Positions 1 through 9,277 of a DNA stretch of 64,000 nt are shown here, in pieces. The position numbers and the translations under genes were made by a program. The notes beneath the pieces were generated by a model. The model was not told the DNA's origin. It did no database searches and worked only from the letters and a program-made list of their open reading frames with translations. The stretch covers positions 62,001 to 126,000 of the forward strand of contig NZ_LYVO01000005.1 of NCBI RefSeq assembly GCF_001984055.1. The letters run 5' to 3'. This DNA is from Variovorax sp. KK3. Its GTDB lineage: Bacteria; Pseudomonadota; Gammaproteobacteria; Burkholderiales; Burkholderiaceae_C. How positions within the stretch are numbered: the first letter of the stretch is position 1; each line of letters starts with the position of its first letter.

Positions 1-1
1 G

Positions 2-1315
2 CCAGGCGACATCTATGAGGTCGACGCGACAGGCGGAAGGATCGCATTGGTGACAATAGACGAGTACGGCAATGCGATCTTGGTGGGCAGCCCATGGATC
101 TATATCGTCGTCGATAGATGGAGCCGTTACATCGTCAGCATATATGTGACCTTGGGCTCTCCGTCATGGGAGGAAGTCAAATACGCCCTCCTTGTCGCCT
201 TTACGTCAAGGGTGTCTCGATTCAGATTTCTCGGCATCGAGATAAGCGACGAGGTCTGGCCAGTTGGTCGCGTCTGTTCCGTAATGGCGCATGACCGTGG
301 AAGCGAGTTCATTGGCGGCTGCTACCTTGAAGCAGCCGTACAGGATCTAAGAATCGAGTCGCACACCATGCCCCCATTTAAACCGGATTGCAGAGCGGTG
401 ATCGAGCGACTTAATCTTGCTCTCAAAAAAAGGATGGCGAGCTCTCGCTTGCCTGGCGTCTATGCCGATCGCCCTCTCGATCCCCCTTCAAGGCGACACA
501 CCAAGAACGCCCAGAATATTGCAGCGACCAGCCTACGAGACATTTATAGCTCCCTCATCAATATCGTTATTGACCACAACAACGCGCCACACAAAATGCT
601 AGAGAGTGACGAAAGAATGATCCAAGCAGGGGTTCCCCCGACTCCGCAGGCCGCATACCTCTGGGGTTGCCGTGAACTGACAGGTGCAAGGGTATCGCCA
701 TTGACCGAACAGGATCTAATGCATCGACTTTATTCGGTCGGAACAGGATCAATTGCCAAGGAGCGACTGAAGTTCGAGAAGCGTCTTTACGAGCCTAGTG
801 ACGAGAAGGCGATTCCGCTGGCGCGGTCATCGACGAGCAATCCACGATCAGTCAAAGTGCGATTCGACAAAACCTTCCCCGAGGAGGCCTTTGTGGTCAG
901 CAAGACCGGCGCATGGTCCTCGTGGAAGATGATTGAGACAGATCGCCAACAAATCCGGGGAGTAACGATAGACGAGGAGAAGGCGCTCGAGACGCCAGGC
1001 AAACTGCTCAAGGCAGAAGCAGAAGACCGGAGCAGGAGACGTCGGTACTCGCAACGAAAAAGCATTGCACCTGCTCGGCAACCCCCGATACATGCCAACA
1101 AGGCAGAGACTGCGGTCCTTCGCCACGACGATACCTCTGAGATGAAACAAGGACTGACCGGCAGGAACAGCGAGCCGACCATCAACACCACGGCACATAG
1201 CGCTGCCGCTACTCCGAGTTGGAAGCAGTTGGAGGACGCCGAGCGTGTTGCGATCATCAGTAGGACGATTGAACGTAGAGCAGCAGCAGGCGGCGATGAA
1301 GGTGCAGCATCATGA
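2..1315 (+). CDS. tnsB: TnsB-like DDE transposase, 5' end outside window
   Basis: This is the catalytic transposase of a Tn7/Tn5053-type element, which cuts and joins transposon ends. The reading frame is open from the first complete codon of the window, so the true start and the N-terminal DNA-binding domains lie to the left; about 437 codons are visible. Three acidic residues of an RNase H-fold DDE core can be seen: D in YEVDAT (positions 23-25), D in AHDRGSEF (about 293-295) and E in AVIERLN (404-406). The C-terminal part is charged and low in complexity, as expected for the segment contacting the ATPase. The stop overlaps the tnsC start by 4 nt (ATGA), so the two are translationally coupled. 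TniA is the equivalent name in Tn5053-type elements; without seeing whether tnsA precedes it, the two cannot be separated. Confidence 0.88.
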   Translation, partial: PGDIYEVDATGGRIALVTIDEYGNAILVGSPWIYIVVDRWSRYIVSIYVTLGSPSWEEVKYALLVAFTSRVSRFRFLGIEISDEVWPVGRVCSVMAHDRGSEFIGGCYLEAAVQDLRIESHTMPPFKPDCRAVIERLNLALKKRMASSRLPGVYADRPLDPPSRRHTKNAQNIAATSLRDIYSSLINIVIDHNNAPHKMLESDERMIQAGVPPTPQAAYLWGCRELTGARVSPLTEQDLMHRLYSVGTGSIAKERLKFEKRLYEPSDEKAIPLARSSTSNPRSVKVRFDKTFPEEAFVVSKTGAWSSWKMIETDRQQIRGVTIDEEKALETPGKLLKAEAEDRSRRRRYSQRKSIAPARQPPIHANKAETAVLRHDDTSEMKQGLTGRNSEPTINTTAHSAAATPSWKQLEDAERVAIISRTIERRAAAGGDEGAAS

Positions 1316-2742
1316 AGCACTACGAATCAATCCCAGCCATCTACACCCAAACCGGCGTTAGTAGATTTGATGGCAACCCATTGATCGAGGCACTCCCTCC
1401 CTTAGAAGTCTCCAAAGAAAAAATCTTGGAGAGAATTGAATTCAACCCTCCGAAGTTTACGGGTGCAGACAGAACAAAGGGGGATCTAGTCCGCATTGCT
1501 GAGTTATCACGCATCGCGTCGGTGATCTACCCATTTGCAGAGTACAGCCGCACGGCTGCAAACGCAACAATGAACCTTCGCGAAGCGTATGTAGCTCGCA
1601 ATCCCTTGACCCCGCTTGGACAAAGACGCCGAACATTGATAGGGACAATGACCGATGAGCAGAGCCTATCTGCCTCGCAGTTGAGGTCAACAGCACTTGG
1701 GCAGACGATCTTGGGCGTCACTGGAAGCGGAAAGACCACCTTCGGTAGGCGCTTCCTCGAGCCATACTGTGTCGTCATTGAGCATACGGAGTATCGGGGT
1801 AGACCTTTCATGTGCCGTCAGATTCCCGTGATTCACATGAACGTGATGCACGACGCCACCATGCTTAGCTTTTGCATCCAGTTTTTTGATGCCATCGACC
1901 GCATACTCGGGAATACACACTATGCCCGTGAAGCGAAGAGTATTCGGCGCATCGCTTTGATGGCATTGCTCGCGCAAAAGGTTGCGACGGCTGTCTCGCT
2001 AGGCGGAGTATTCATCGATGACCTTCAGCACTTGCGGGCCGCAAGAAGTGGCCAGGCGGAAATTGTCCTTAACTTCTTCAGCCAATTCATTGAACTCGCT
2101 GGCGTCTCAATTATCTTTGCTGGAACACCTGCGCTCGGACCTGTGATTGAGAAGAGTGTAAGGAACGTCCGGAAGATGACATCAGGCGGGGCGACGAGCT
2201 TTCCGTTGATGGGGCGAAACGATCCCCAGTGGAGCGCGTTCTGCGACGCGCTTTGGGGTTACAGAATCGTAAGGAATCTTGGACCGCTTGACAAATCAAC
2301 GCGCGCCGCTTGGCACAACTGCTCGGGTGGAAATCCCGCCTTCACCGCTATGAGTTTCTTGCTTGCACAGAGACAGGAGATTGGCAGCCGAGAGGTCGTC
2401 GATAGCACAGCTTTTGAGAGAGTCGCGGCGACGGAAATGAGCTTCCTTCGGCCCGCCATCAATGCTGTTCTTTCAAAAAGACAGAACCACCTTGAGAGGT
2501 TCGATGATCTTGTCTTCAAGGGCGATCTTGACGATCTGAGGGAGTGGGTTGGACGAGAGGAATCGAGGACGGAGGGATCCAAAATCGATCCTGAGTTTGA
2601 ACAAGTTCAGCATGCTGAAGAACTAAGCAAGCCGCGCAAGCCTCGAGTCAAAGCACGATCGAAATCAGGCACTGGCAAGGCCCACTCAAAGACTCGACGT
2701 CCGGCGCCGGAGCCTCTGCCTACCATAGCGCCCAGAATCTGA
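1312..2742 (+). CDS. tnsC: TnsC/TniB-like AAA+ transposition regulator
   Basis: A 476-residue ATPase that in Tn7-like systems links target selectors of the TniQ/TnsD family to the TnsB transposase. Walker A is GVTGSGKTT at about residues 135-143 and Walker B is VFIDDLQ at about 233-239. The N-terminal 125 residues and the basic C-terminal tail (rich in K, R, S after residue 420) are outside the AAA+ core. The start is an ATG overlapping the tnsB stop; the next gene follows after 12 nt, so all four genes form one operon. The length is longer than TniB of Tn5053 (about 300 residues) and closer to TnsC of Tn7, supporting a Tn7-like rather than Tn5053-like element. Confidence 0.87.
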   Translation: MKHYESIPAIYTQTGVSRFDGNPLIEALPPLEVSKEKILERIEFNPPKFTGADRTKGDLVRIAELSRIASVIYPFAEYSRTAANATMNLREAYVARNPLTPLGQRRRTLIGTMTDEQSLSASQLRSTALGQTILGVTGSGKTTFGRRFLEPYCVVIEHTEYRGRPFMCRQIPVIHMNVMHDATMLSFCIQFFDAIDRILGNTHYAREAKSIRRIALMALLAQKVATAVSLGGVFIDDLQHLRAARSGQAEIVLNFFSQFIELAGVSIIFAGTPALGPVIEKSVRNVRKMTSGGATSFPLMGRNDPQWSAFCDALWGYRIVRNLGPLDKSTRAAWHNCSGGNPAFTAMSFLLAQRQEIGSREVVDSTAFERVAATEMSFLRPAINAVLSKRQNHLERFDDLVFKGDLDDLREWVGREESRTEGSKIDPEFEQVQHAEELSKPRKPRVKARSKSGTGKAHSKTRRPAPEPLPTIAPRI

Positions 2743-2754
2743 GCGGCGACCACC

Positions 2755-4554
2755 ATGTCAACGAACGGCCCCCTTCCCTATGCGCCTCCTCATCTGGAAG
2801 ACGAGACTCTCTACAGCTATCTAGGCCGGCTGAACGCGTACAACTGTTTGGGTCTAGGCCGACGATTTTTGCACTCGGTCTTCGGCTCTGGCAAGGAAAT
2901 CTCCAGCGCAGATCTTCCCACCACTCTCGCCGCGATGATTCGGCAATGGCCTGAGGTAAGCCCCTATCCAACGATCATGGAGGTTATTGAGAGGAGCACC
3001 AACTATCCGTACCATCGTCCGTTCATGCCATGCGCACGTTGGGAAGAACTTGTCGAGCGCGCTTCTCACGGCCCCGGCGGAACGCTGAAGATCTGGCTTG
3101 GTCTCGTCGCCCAGCGGTTCTCTGCTACCGCTACGTTTCGCTCCTGCATTGAATGCGACAGATTTTCTTGGGATATGAACGGAACGCTCTATTGGCGCCG
3201 GTCCCATCTGCTCCCCGGTGTTGTCATCTGCCCGATTCATCAGATTCCGCTTGTAGAGCATTTTGCGCAGAGTAAGGACACAGTACGGACCGCGTTACGC
3301 TTGCCTCCATTGCTTGGAGCACCCATCCATGTGAGTCGAGTCTCCCTTGAGCCTCTTACACGCTTTGCCCTTACTTCCAGCGACGTCCTAAGGGCAACTC
3401 CGTCTGGTCTGACCGGCGACCTTTGCAGTGAGACGTATTTGAATAGGCTGAGGGAGATGGGGCTTTGTAGTGCCTCGGGACGCATTAGGTGGCAACAGCT
3501 CTCGTCCCTCATCCTTCAAGAGAATCGATTCTTTGACGATTGGAGGGTCGGGAGCCGTATCGCACAGCATTCTGGATGCGCGCTCGTCTGGCTCCGCGGC
3601 TTACTCAACGGTCACGGGAAGCTTTCTCATCCGCTCACTCACGTAGTACTCATCAATTGTCTGTTCGGCTCATTTTCCGGCTATGTGGCGATCGTCAAAC
3701 AGAATCGCACTGAGTGCGACAACTGCCTACCGGCGGTAGCGGCGCCCCCGTTCGCATTAGATACCAGGTCCGATGCAGGGGTGTGTTCGGTTAGAAGTCT
3801 CATGCTCATTGAGGTCGATAGTTGTGCCTCAATCGCTGCACGGCGACGAGAGGATCTCCCCCTTCCAATCGCCGGCCGATCCACGCCCATAACGACGCAT
3901 CGCATCGCCAAGGTCGAGACAATGCTCAGATCGGGTACGACGCCCGTCAACGTCGCCAAACTTGCGCGGCTCTCATTGAGCTCTGTGTACCGGATTCGCA
4001 GGGCGATGCTAGCTAGGGCCATAGCCCGCCCCGACGCAGCAATGTTGGAGAATTTTCGCCAGAGATGGCTTCAGACTCAACTGGCTGGACACTCTGTGCG
4101 CCAGCGCCGAGTCCTCGACGGAGAGGCATATGCATGGCTCTATCGCCATGATCGTCAGTGGCTGACGAGCGGTTCTGGCCTATCAGATCCGCCGATCAGC
4201 CAATCGATTCATCGAGCCAGAGTCGATTGGGAGAGCCGCGATAAGCAATATGCGGAGCGCATCGCGGCCATCGCCTTGGCACTGAAATCTCGGTTGCCGC
4301 GACCTCGGGTGTCCACTGCGGCCTTGATGCGCATGATCGCGCCGCTGAGTTCGATCCGCTCTCATCTGCATCGCCTTCCCCTTTCCCAGGGGGCCTTGAT
4401 TGGGTATTCGGAGAGCATCAGCGAGTATCAGAGGGAGCGATATGCCTTTGCCTCTCGCGCATTGTCTAGTTCTGGTGGGATCTTTCCGGAATGGAAAGCC
4501 CTTCGACTCGCTGGACTACGGCGACGTCCCGATGGTGAACTGTCATCTCCATAG
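2755..4554 (+). CDS. tniQ: TniQ/TnsD-family target selector, first copy
   Basis: A 599-residue TniQ-family protein, the class that chooses the insertion site. The N-terminus has the family signature (P, then EDETLYSYLGRLNAYN at residues 15-30). A zinc-binding knuckle is formed by C131, C134, C159 and H162, with the typical HLLPGV stretch between the pairs. Around residues 390-425 a helix-turn-helix is visible (NVAKLARLSLSSVYRIRR), followed by a long basic region, which matches the extended TnsD type that recognises a DNA sequence rather than the short TniQ that works with CRISPR complexes. It sits 12 nt behind tnsC and 9 nt ahead of a second, distantly similar tniQ gene. Two selectors suggest two target pathways (inference). 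Confidence 0.85.
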   Translation: MSTNGPLPYAPPHLEDETLYSYLGRLNAYNCLGLGRRFLHSVFGSGKEISSADLPTTLAAMIRQWPEVSPYPTIMEVIERSTNYPYHRPFMPCARWEELVERASHGPGGTLKIWLGLVAQRFSATATFRSCIECDRFSWDMNGTLYWRRSHLLPGVVICPIHQIPLVEHFAQSKDTVRTALRLPPLLGAPIHVSRVSLEPLTRFALTSSDVLRATPSGLTGDLCSETYLNRLREMGLCSASGRIRWQQLSSLILQENRFFDDWRVGSRIAQHSGCALVWLRGLLNGHGKLSHPLTHVVLINCLFGSFSGYVAIVKQNRTECDNCLPAVAAPPFALDTRSDAGVCSVRSLMLIEVDSCASIAARRREDLPLPIAGRSTPITTHRIAKVETMLRSGTTPVNVAKLARLSLSSVYRIRRAMLARAIARPDAAMLENFRQRWLQTQLAGHSVRQRRVLDGEAYAWLYRHDRQWLTSGSGLSDPPISQSIHRARVDWESRDKQYAERIAAIALALKSRLPRPRVSTAALMRMIAPLSSIRSHLHRLPLSQGALIGYSESISEYQRERYAFASRALSSSGGIFPEWKALRLAGLRRRPDGELSSP

Positions 4555-4563
4555 GGGAAACGC

Positions 4564-6162
4564 GTGCGACCCTTTCCACAAATGCCTGAGCGGTATCCGG
4601 ATGAGCTAGTAGGCAGTTTTCTGACTCGCTTCATCGACGCGAACGCGTTGGGTTCCAAATACGCGCTCTTGAAGTGGCTTGACCTACCGTCGATCTCGTA
4701 CGGCTGGCAGTTCATGGACATCAGCGTCCTTACGCCCATCTGGATCTCTTTGGCCGAGCGACTCGAGATCGGCTTGTCAGACTTGATTTGCGAGCTCAGC
4801 ACCAAGCCCTACTGGGCATGCTTCCAAGCAAAGCGACGACGAGCACCATCCGTCGAATCGGCCCTTGGGAACCTCGAGGGTAAGCTTCCATTCTCCCCGG
4901 ACTTTCTCCGCTCTCCGTCGCACACTCGATTGGAACTTCAGTTCTGTGCTCAGTGCGCCCGCCAGGACCTTCGATCTATCGGCGTCCCGAGCCTGCGTCG
5001 GAGTCATCAGCTCCCGGGAACCTTCGTATGTCACGAACATGCCCTGCAACTTATTCACCGGTGTCCGAACTGTGCAACGGTTCTCGCACCTAGATCCGAC
5101 TTGGTTCGGATCTCATTGACATGCCCGGTGTGCGGATGTGACCTTGGGGACCCCACAGCGGATGTAGTTGGAAGATCCACGCCCATCTTCCGGCTTGCCG
5201 TATTCGAACACGACTGCCTCCATTCGGCCGAAGCGCCGCGTCAAGCCAGCGAAGTGGCCGGCTTCGTTAGGAATTTCTGTCGCGAATCGAATATCAACAT
5301 GAACGCAGTGACGATGGAAGCCTTCGGAAGCGCTTTTAATTCCTGGCGCCGAGAGTCATTTGGAGGTACGGCCCACGCAACGAGGATTGACCTTCAAGGC
5401 ATGCCTACACTTTGTGCTTGCCTAGTTGCTCTAGGGTTCACGCACCACAGTCTTCACGCAGCAATCGCGAACTCTGCACCTACCGTCGAACCGACTACGC
5501 GCCGGGTGATTCGACCGAAAAGCGCTTCGGAAGCCCGCAAGGAACTGTTGGCGTTGGTTACTGGAGGCCAGAAACTCAACTGGTGCATTCTCCGGACGCG
5601 TCATTCTTCCATCTATTGGTGTCTAGTACTCAACGACTTCGCATGGCTCGAAAAGCAACTGGGATTTTGCCGCGTAGGGTTGACAATTCCCCCGGTCCGT
5701 CAAGATCGCCGCGCAGCGTTCTACGCCAAAAAGCAGAAACAATCTGACGCACGTACAAGACTTCTTTATCGAGATCCTGGGTGGTTGGCCGAGGCGCTCA
5801 AGAGCTCTAGCAATGAACGGTTGGCCAACCGCGACGACCACCTTGTCTGCCTGATTCAGAAGGCGAAGGCTAACTGGTTCGCTCGATCGGGGCGTCCCGA
5901 GAGATTCTCTCAGGAACGCGCTGCCGAGGTGGTTGGATTGAAACTGCATAGGCTTCGTCTCCTAAATCAACGACTACCTTTGGGTCCAGAGTCGCCTCTT
6001 TGGGAGTCGTCGACACACTACCGGTTGCGGGTTCTGCGATGGACATTCGAAAGATTCTCCAACTGCGGAACCCTGCTGAGTTCAAGTCAGTTATTGCGAG
6101 AGGCAAATCTTCGCAATACGCCCGATCTCCGGTCCCTGGCCGCAAGAATTATGCACCCTTAA
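4564..6162 (+). CDS. tniQ: TniQ/TnsD-family target selector, second copy
   Basis: A 532-residue TniQ-family protein starting with GTG 9 nt after the first copy. The family N-terminus is present (YPDELVGSFLTRFIDANALG), then a richer zinc region than in the first copy: C128/C131, C156/H159 (VCHEH), C167/C170 (CPNC) and C187/C190 (CPVC). RRSHQLPGTFVC is the diagnostic TniQ stretch. The second half is basic and probably DNA-binding. The low similarity to the first copy argues against a recent tandem duplication and for two separately maintained target selectors. No cas genes or guide arrays lie downstream in this window, so a CRISPR-linked role is not supported here, though the left flank is unseen. 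Confidence 0.83.
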   Translation: MRPFPQMPERYPDELVGSFLTRFIDANALGSKYALLKWLDLPSISYGWQFMDISVLTPIWISLAERLEIGLSDLICELSTKPYWACFQAKRRRAPSVESALGNLEGKLPFSPDFLRSPSHTRLELQFCAQCARQDLRSIGVPSLRRSHQLPGTFVCHEHALQLIHRCPNCATVLAPRSDLVRISLTCPVCGCDLGDPTADVVGRSTPIFRLAVFEHDCLHSAEAPRQASEVAGFVRNFCRESNINMNAVTMEAFGSAFNSWRRESFGGTAHATRIDLQGMPTLCACLVALGFTHHSLHAAIANSAPTVEPTTRRVIRPKSASEARKELLALVTGGQKLNWCILRTRHSSIYWCLVLNDFAWLEKQLGFCRVGLTIPPVRQDRRAAFYAKKQKQSDARTRLLYRDPGWLAEALKSSSNERLANRDDHLVCLIQKAKANWFARSGRPERFSQERAAEVVGLKLHRLRLLNQRLPLGPESPLWESSTHYRLRVLRWTFERFSNCGTLLSSSQLLREANLRNTPDLRSLAARIMHP

Positions 6163-6217
6163 CACAGCTGAGTAAGTTTGAAACATTGCGTTTAGAGCGA
6201 GGTTAGTCGTGGAGCGA

Positions 6218-6901
6218 TCAGGGAGCTTCCCATTCGATTGACAATCGCCACACGCTCTCGAGCCCCTCCTCTGCCTGCTCATTCATTTGGTCCGGGCAAT
6301 GCCGCGAACACAACGGGAGCTCCTGACCAAAATACCGCGCGCGTGTGCATCGCGCGCCACATACGAGACAGGCTTCTGATGCTAGCCTTTCTGCCTCACA
6401 GACAATCGCGTCGATGCGTCTCGTTAGCGTCGTCGGCACCTCGCTGTTGACATGAACAAGCGCCCGACGCGAACTACCCCCGATGTCGACTAGGAAGCGA
6501 GAGCGATCGTTCAACGAATAGAAGAACCACCCCGTCCCATTCTCCTCTCGCAAGCAAACCCAGTGGAACTTCAGACCCCGTAGGACGACGATTTGGTCGA
6601 TCTTCTCGCATGCGCGGACCAGGATTGGCACCCAACCACGATACAGCACGAGACCGACGTGCGGACCGTCGAACATATAGGGGAAACGTGCGCGTGGATC
6701 ACCGAGCTTCGCGTCTCTATCGCTCAAACGCGCTGAGGTGACATCGACTGCTTGTTGGAACGTCTTCGGTCGCGGCTTTGCTCGCCGCCAGAAGGCTGGC
6801 TTGCGCTTCAGGACGGGCTGCACCGTACCACCCGACTGGCTTTCCAGTTCCGCCCAACCAGACTGATGACGAGGCACACCCGCTTGATGCTGATCGCTCA
6901 T
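6218..6901 (-). CDS. Hypothetical protein with C-terminal cysteine cluster
   Basis: A 227-residue protein that I do not recognise. The ATG is preceded by GGAG at a good distance. The N-terminal third is basic and probably disordered; the middle (residues 75-150) is a compact globular stretch with many hydrophobic and aromatic residues; the C-terminus carries a putative metal site made of C178, C181, C185, C198 and C202 (CLVCGARC and LCSRHC). It converges on the second tniQ gene with a 55-nt gap, so it is not part of that operon, but it probably belongs to the same mobile element as cargo. A nucleic-acid-binding or regulatory role would fit the cysteine cluster but is a guess. Confidence 0.6.
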   Translation of the reverse strand: MSDQHQAGVPRHQSGWAELESQSGGTVQPVLKRKPAFWRRAKPRPKTFQQAVDVTSARLSDRDAKLGDPRARFPYMFDGPHVGLVLYRGWVPILVRACEKIDQIVVLRGLKFHWVCLREENGTGWFFYSLNDRSRFLVDIGGSSRRALVHVNSEVPTTLTRRIDAIVCEAERLASEACLVCGARCTRARYFGQELPLCSRHCPDQMNEQAEEGLESVWRLSIEWEAP

Positions 6902-7376
6902 GACAGTAGCTCCACTTTCGAAGCGCTGCTAAGGCGCGCTGAATTGGATCGGCCGTGCAGAATCTCGAAGGGAGGTTGGCTACGAACCACCCCCACAGCA
7001 TTGCCGTGCCTCTCCATGCCAGTACCTCCGCCACGTCGAAGACGTGATTGCGCTCCATGCCAGGGTGACTCACCAACACGCACCGGCTCCGCGAAGGAAG
7101 ATCACACAGGCAACTTGACAAACTGACGCATGTAGCATAGATGCTGGGGCATAAATGTACAAATCGGCATTGTGACAGTTGGTCTCAACGGATCTCGTCA
7201 AAGCATGAGCCGTATGCCGGCTGGTTCCCCTTCTCGCTTGTGTACAGGCCAACCTTCTTGCGGCATAGCGCTAGGCAACAACCAGCCAAGAAGAGGGATT
7301 TCTTCTGGACAGCACATCCTCACTTTGTAGCAACTATGCGAGTGCATAAATGCGACGCAGCGGCGAGATTCGCTGC
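6902..7376. promoter_or_regulatory. Gene-free stretch with two direct 17-bp repeats
   Basis: No convincing gene lies here. Two copies of ATGCnnnkGCATAAATG occur at 7141-7157 and 7336-7352 (14 of 17 bases equal). The core GCATAAATGC in the second copy is an inverted repeat (GCAT/ATGC). The second copy ends just before the start of the XRE gene, so the pair could be operators for that regulator; alternatively they could be transposase-binding repeats of a transposon end. Confidence 0.4.
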
Positions 7377-7703
7377 ATGCGTAGCCCCCCCGATCCGGCG
7401 TTACTCCGGGCGGTCGCAGCGGAGCTCAAGGCGCGCCGCGCAGCGCTTGGTCTGAATCAGGAAGCGCTCGCATTTGCAGCCGGCGTTGACAGGACATTCG
7501 TAGCCCGTCTGGAGACCTGTTCGACCTCGCCTTCGCTGGGAACCCTTTTTCGCCTCTCAACCGGGCTGGAGACAGACCCCGGCGAACTGGTGAGCGCGAT
7601 TGCCAAGCGGTATAGGAAGGAGCACCGGGCTGCGGTCGTTCTGGACTCACTTCAGGATGCGCCCAAAAAGACAACGCTCGGCTCCAAGAAGCCGAGCGGG
7701 TGA
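7377..7703 (+). CDS. XRE-family HTH regulator
   Basis: A 108-residue helix-turn-helix protein of the Cro/C1 class. The HTH occupies about residues 8-62, with LRAVAAELKARRAALGLNQE, then AFAAGVDRTFVARLE as recognition region. The C-terminal 40 residues are basic. I prefer the ATG at 7377 because the alternative ATG at 7350 is inside a 17-bp repeat that looks like an operator; neither start has a strong ribosome-binding site. A single-domain protein of this size can be an antitoxin or an element regulator; the downstream neighbour is only a decayed DUF2384 gene, so there is no partner toxin in view. Confidence 0.72.
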   Translation: MRSPPDPALLRAVAAELKARRAALGLNQEALAFAAGVDRTFVARLETCSTSPSLGTLFRLSTGLETDPGELVSAIAKRYRKEHRAAVVLDSLQDAPKKTTLGSKKPSG

Positions 7704-7809
7704 TCTCCGGCTCCTGAGAGCACAACGAAACAATCCCTCCCGACCTGGCGTCAGACATGGGTGTGACGAAACAGGAATGCTCCGTTGGCTTGGGTATGCG
7801 TCGCCGCCA

Positions 7810-8111
7810 GAGCCAAGACATGTGCATCCAGATTTGCACCTCCCTGTGCCGCAAAGCGCGCGGTTGCTTGCACTGCTCCGGTTCGTTGGAAGCGTGGAAA
7901 GGATGCTGAGGAATCGGGCCATATCACGCCCACAACTTGGATCGCCTCCTGGCTGAAGGCTCCCCGCCCTGACTTGGGCGGTCGGCGTCCTGAGGACTAC
8001 CTGGACACCGATAAGGGTCGAACTCTTCTATTCGACCTTCTCGGCCGCATGCAGAGCGGCGCGTTCGTTTGCCCCGCTGTCGTCTGCGGAGACCTCTTCA
8101 GCAAGTCGTGA
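7810..8111 (+). pseudogene. Frameshifted DUF2384 (MbcA/ParS/Xre) antitoxin C-terminus
   Basis: Two frames together give the toxin-binding domain of MbcA/ParS/Xre antitoxins. One frame reads RLLALLRFVGSVERML near 7857-7905, then a single-base shift leads into the other frame, which reads TTWIASWLKAPRPDLGGR and LLFDLLGRMQSGAF up to 8110. Family members have this order (ERLLxLARLxGxAE, then WLxxPnxaLGGxxPxdyLdT, then a Gly near the end). The N-terminal HTH half is not visible and no RES-type toxin gene follows, so this is a relic. The convergent AbrB-like gene ends 9 nt further on. Confidence 0.6.
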
Positions 8112-8119
8112 ACGCCCGT

Positions 8120-8338
8120 TCAACGGCTCAGGTCCTCTACGGAGAACTTGGGCTGATCCGACCGGGTAAGAATTCCTGCAAGGTCAGCCAGCTTCCTGCG
8201 TTTGACGCGCATGACGACCGTACCATCGCTGAGTTGCGAAAAGGCCAGCTTTGTGCCGGGCGTGAGCCCCAGGCTTGTGCGCAGCGCCTTGGGTAACGTG
8301 ATCCGGCCTCTCGACATCAGGGTCGTTTCCACGACCAT
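8120..8338 (-). CDS. AbrB/MazE-like antitoxin or regulator (copy 1)
   Basis: A 72-residue swapped-hairpin AbrB-type DNA-binding protein. The ATG is preceded by GAGGAG, which decides this start over an upstream one. The diagnostic stretch is LMSRGRITLPKALRTSLGL, followed by the second strand SDGTVVMRVKR. The C-terminus (FSVEDLSR) matches the end of the paralogue at 27.5 kb (LSIDELSR). Such proteins usually neutralise a PIN- or MazF-type toxin encoded next to them; no toxin gene is visible on either side, so it is either an orphan antitoxin or a stand-alone regulator. Confidence 0.75.
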   Translation of the reverse strand: MVVETTLMSRGRITLPKALRTSLGLTPGTKLAFSQLSDGTVVMRVKRRKLADLAGILTRSDQPKFSVEDLSR

Positions 8339-8935
8339 GATTCTCCTCAGGTTCAACGAAGCGCGCAAGTGCCATCCCGCCTGCGTGCCGAAAAGCGTGC
8401 CAACGAAGCGAGCAATCGAAATCGACCGGCCGAATTCGATCCTGACTACGTGAGTTCGCGGAAATTCACATCGAGTACGTCACTGACATTCGCCAGTGGA
8501 TACGGGCCTCTCCCCGAGGCCGCCCTACGGGGATTGGCTATGACGGCTTTTGAACATCCATCATCGTTCATCAAGTCAGCTCGCAACCCGGCATCGACCA
8601 ACCGAACCGAGATTGTCAGCGCGAATGGCTACTCGGAATTCCCTCGCGCGTGGGTCGTGAGGCCGCCGCGCGGGCGGCAGTGGCAACCGCCAGCTGGCCA
8701 AAGACTGCAATGGTGAGTGATTCCACATTTGCCTATTGAGCCACATTTGCTGAACAGCAATGTGGCGATAAGCCATAACTTAGCTGATTGATAAGGAACT
8801 GAACAGCTAATTCCAGTTTCCGCCCTAGCTGCTGTGCAACAGGCACCTGATCTTCAACAACTGCGACGAAGACAAGGGCCAGCGCAACGGCATCACGTCC
8901 ATGAAGATGCTACTCGCGCACGAACGGCCCCGCCC
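8339..8935. other. Gene-free stretch with hairpin
   Basis: No convincing gene. There is a near-perfect hairpin at 8741-8765 (CCACATTtGCTG with CAGCAATGTGG) directly followed by the 18-bp element described separately. A short plus-strand open stretch ends at 8937 but shows no recognisable domain. Confidence 0.5.
8773..8790 (-). repeat. 18-bp element shared with 44.8 kb, copy 1
   Basis: On the minus strand this reads CAATCAGCTAAGTTATGG and is identical to 44785-44802 on the plus strand. Similarity continues for about 25 further bases on the side toward lower coordinates, into a hairpin with TTGCTG/CAGCAA arms. In both places the element lies downstream of an H-NS reading frame in the same relative orientation. 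Confidence 0.6.
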
Positions 8936-9277
8936 CTAGATTTCGAAATCGGAGAGCGTCTTGCCCTGCGCAAGTGCTGCGCTGAGCCAGCTCGGCTTGC
9001 GCCCGCGCGTCCCCCCCACCCAGGTCTCCCCATTCGGGCCGCGATAGGTTGGGCCGGTCGGGGCCGCAGCGGCGCGGCGGCTCGGCACCGCAGACTTGCC
9101 GGTCAAGCCGAGTTCCTTCGCGGAAATCCCGTACTCCGCGATCTTCCGTCGCAGGTCCTGCAGGACCTCGCTGATTTCCTCCTGGCGCTGCTTCGCGGCG
9201 ACGGCCCTCAGGTGCGCGATTTGCTCTTCGCGCTCCTTGATCTGCGCTTCGATGTCGGCGATTGAAAGGGTTGCCAT
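8936..9277 (-). CDS. H-NS family nucleoid protein
   Basis: A 113-residue H-NS histone-family protein that binds and silences AT-rich, often foreign, DNA. The N-terminal half is a helical oligomerisation segment (ATLSIADIEAQIKEREEQ), then a linker with AAAAP, and the C-terminal DNA-binding motif GETWVGGTRGRKPSWL followed by a short acidic end. I start it at the ATG at 9277 because the family begins at this point; the frame stays open upstream without similarity. It is one of four H-NS-type reading frames in this window and the most complete of the short ones. Confidence 0.88.
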   Translation of the reverse strand: MATLSIADIEAQIKEREEQIAHLRAVAAKQRQEEISEVLQDLRRKIAEYGISAKELGLTGKSAVPSRRAAAAPTGPTYRGPNGETWVGGTRGRKPSWLSAALAQGKTLSDFEI

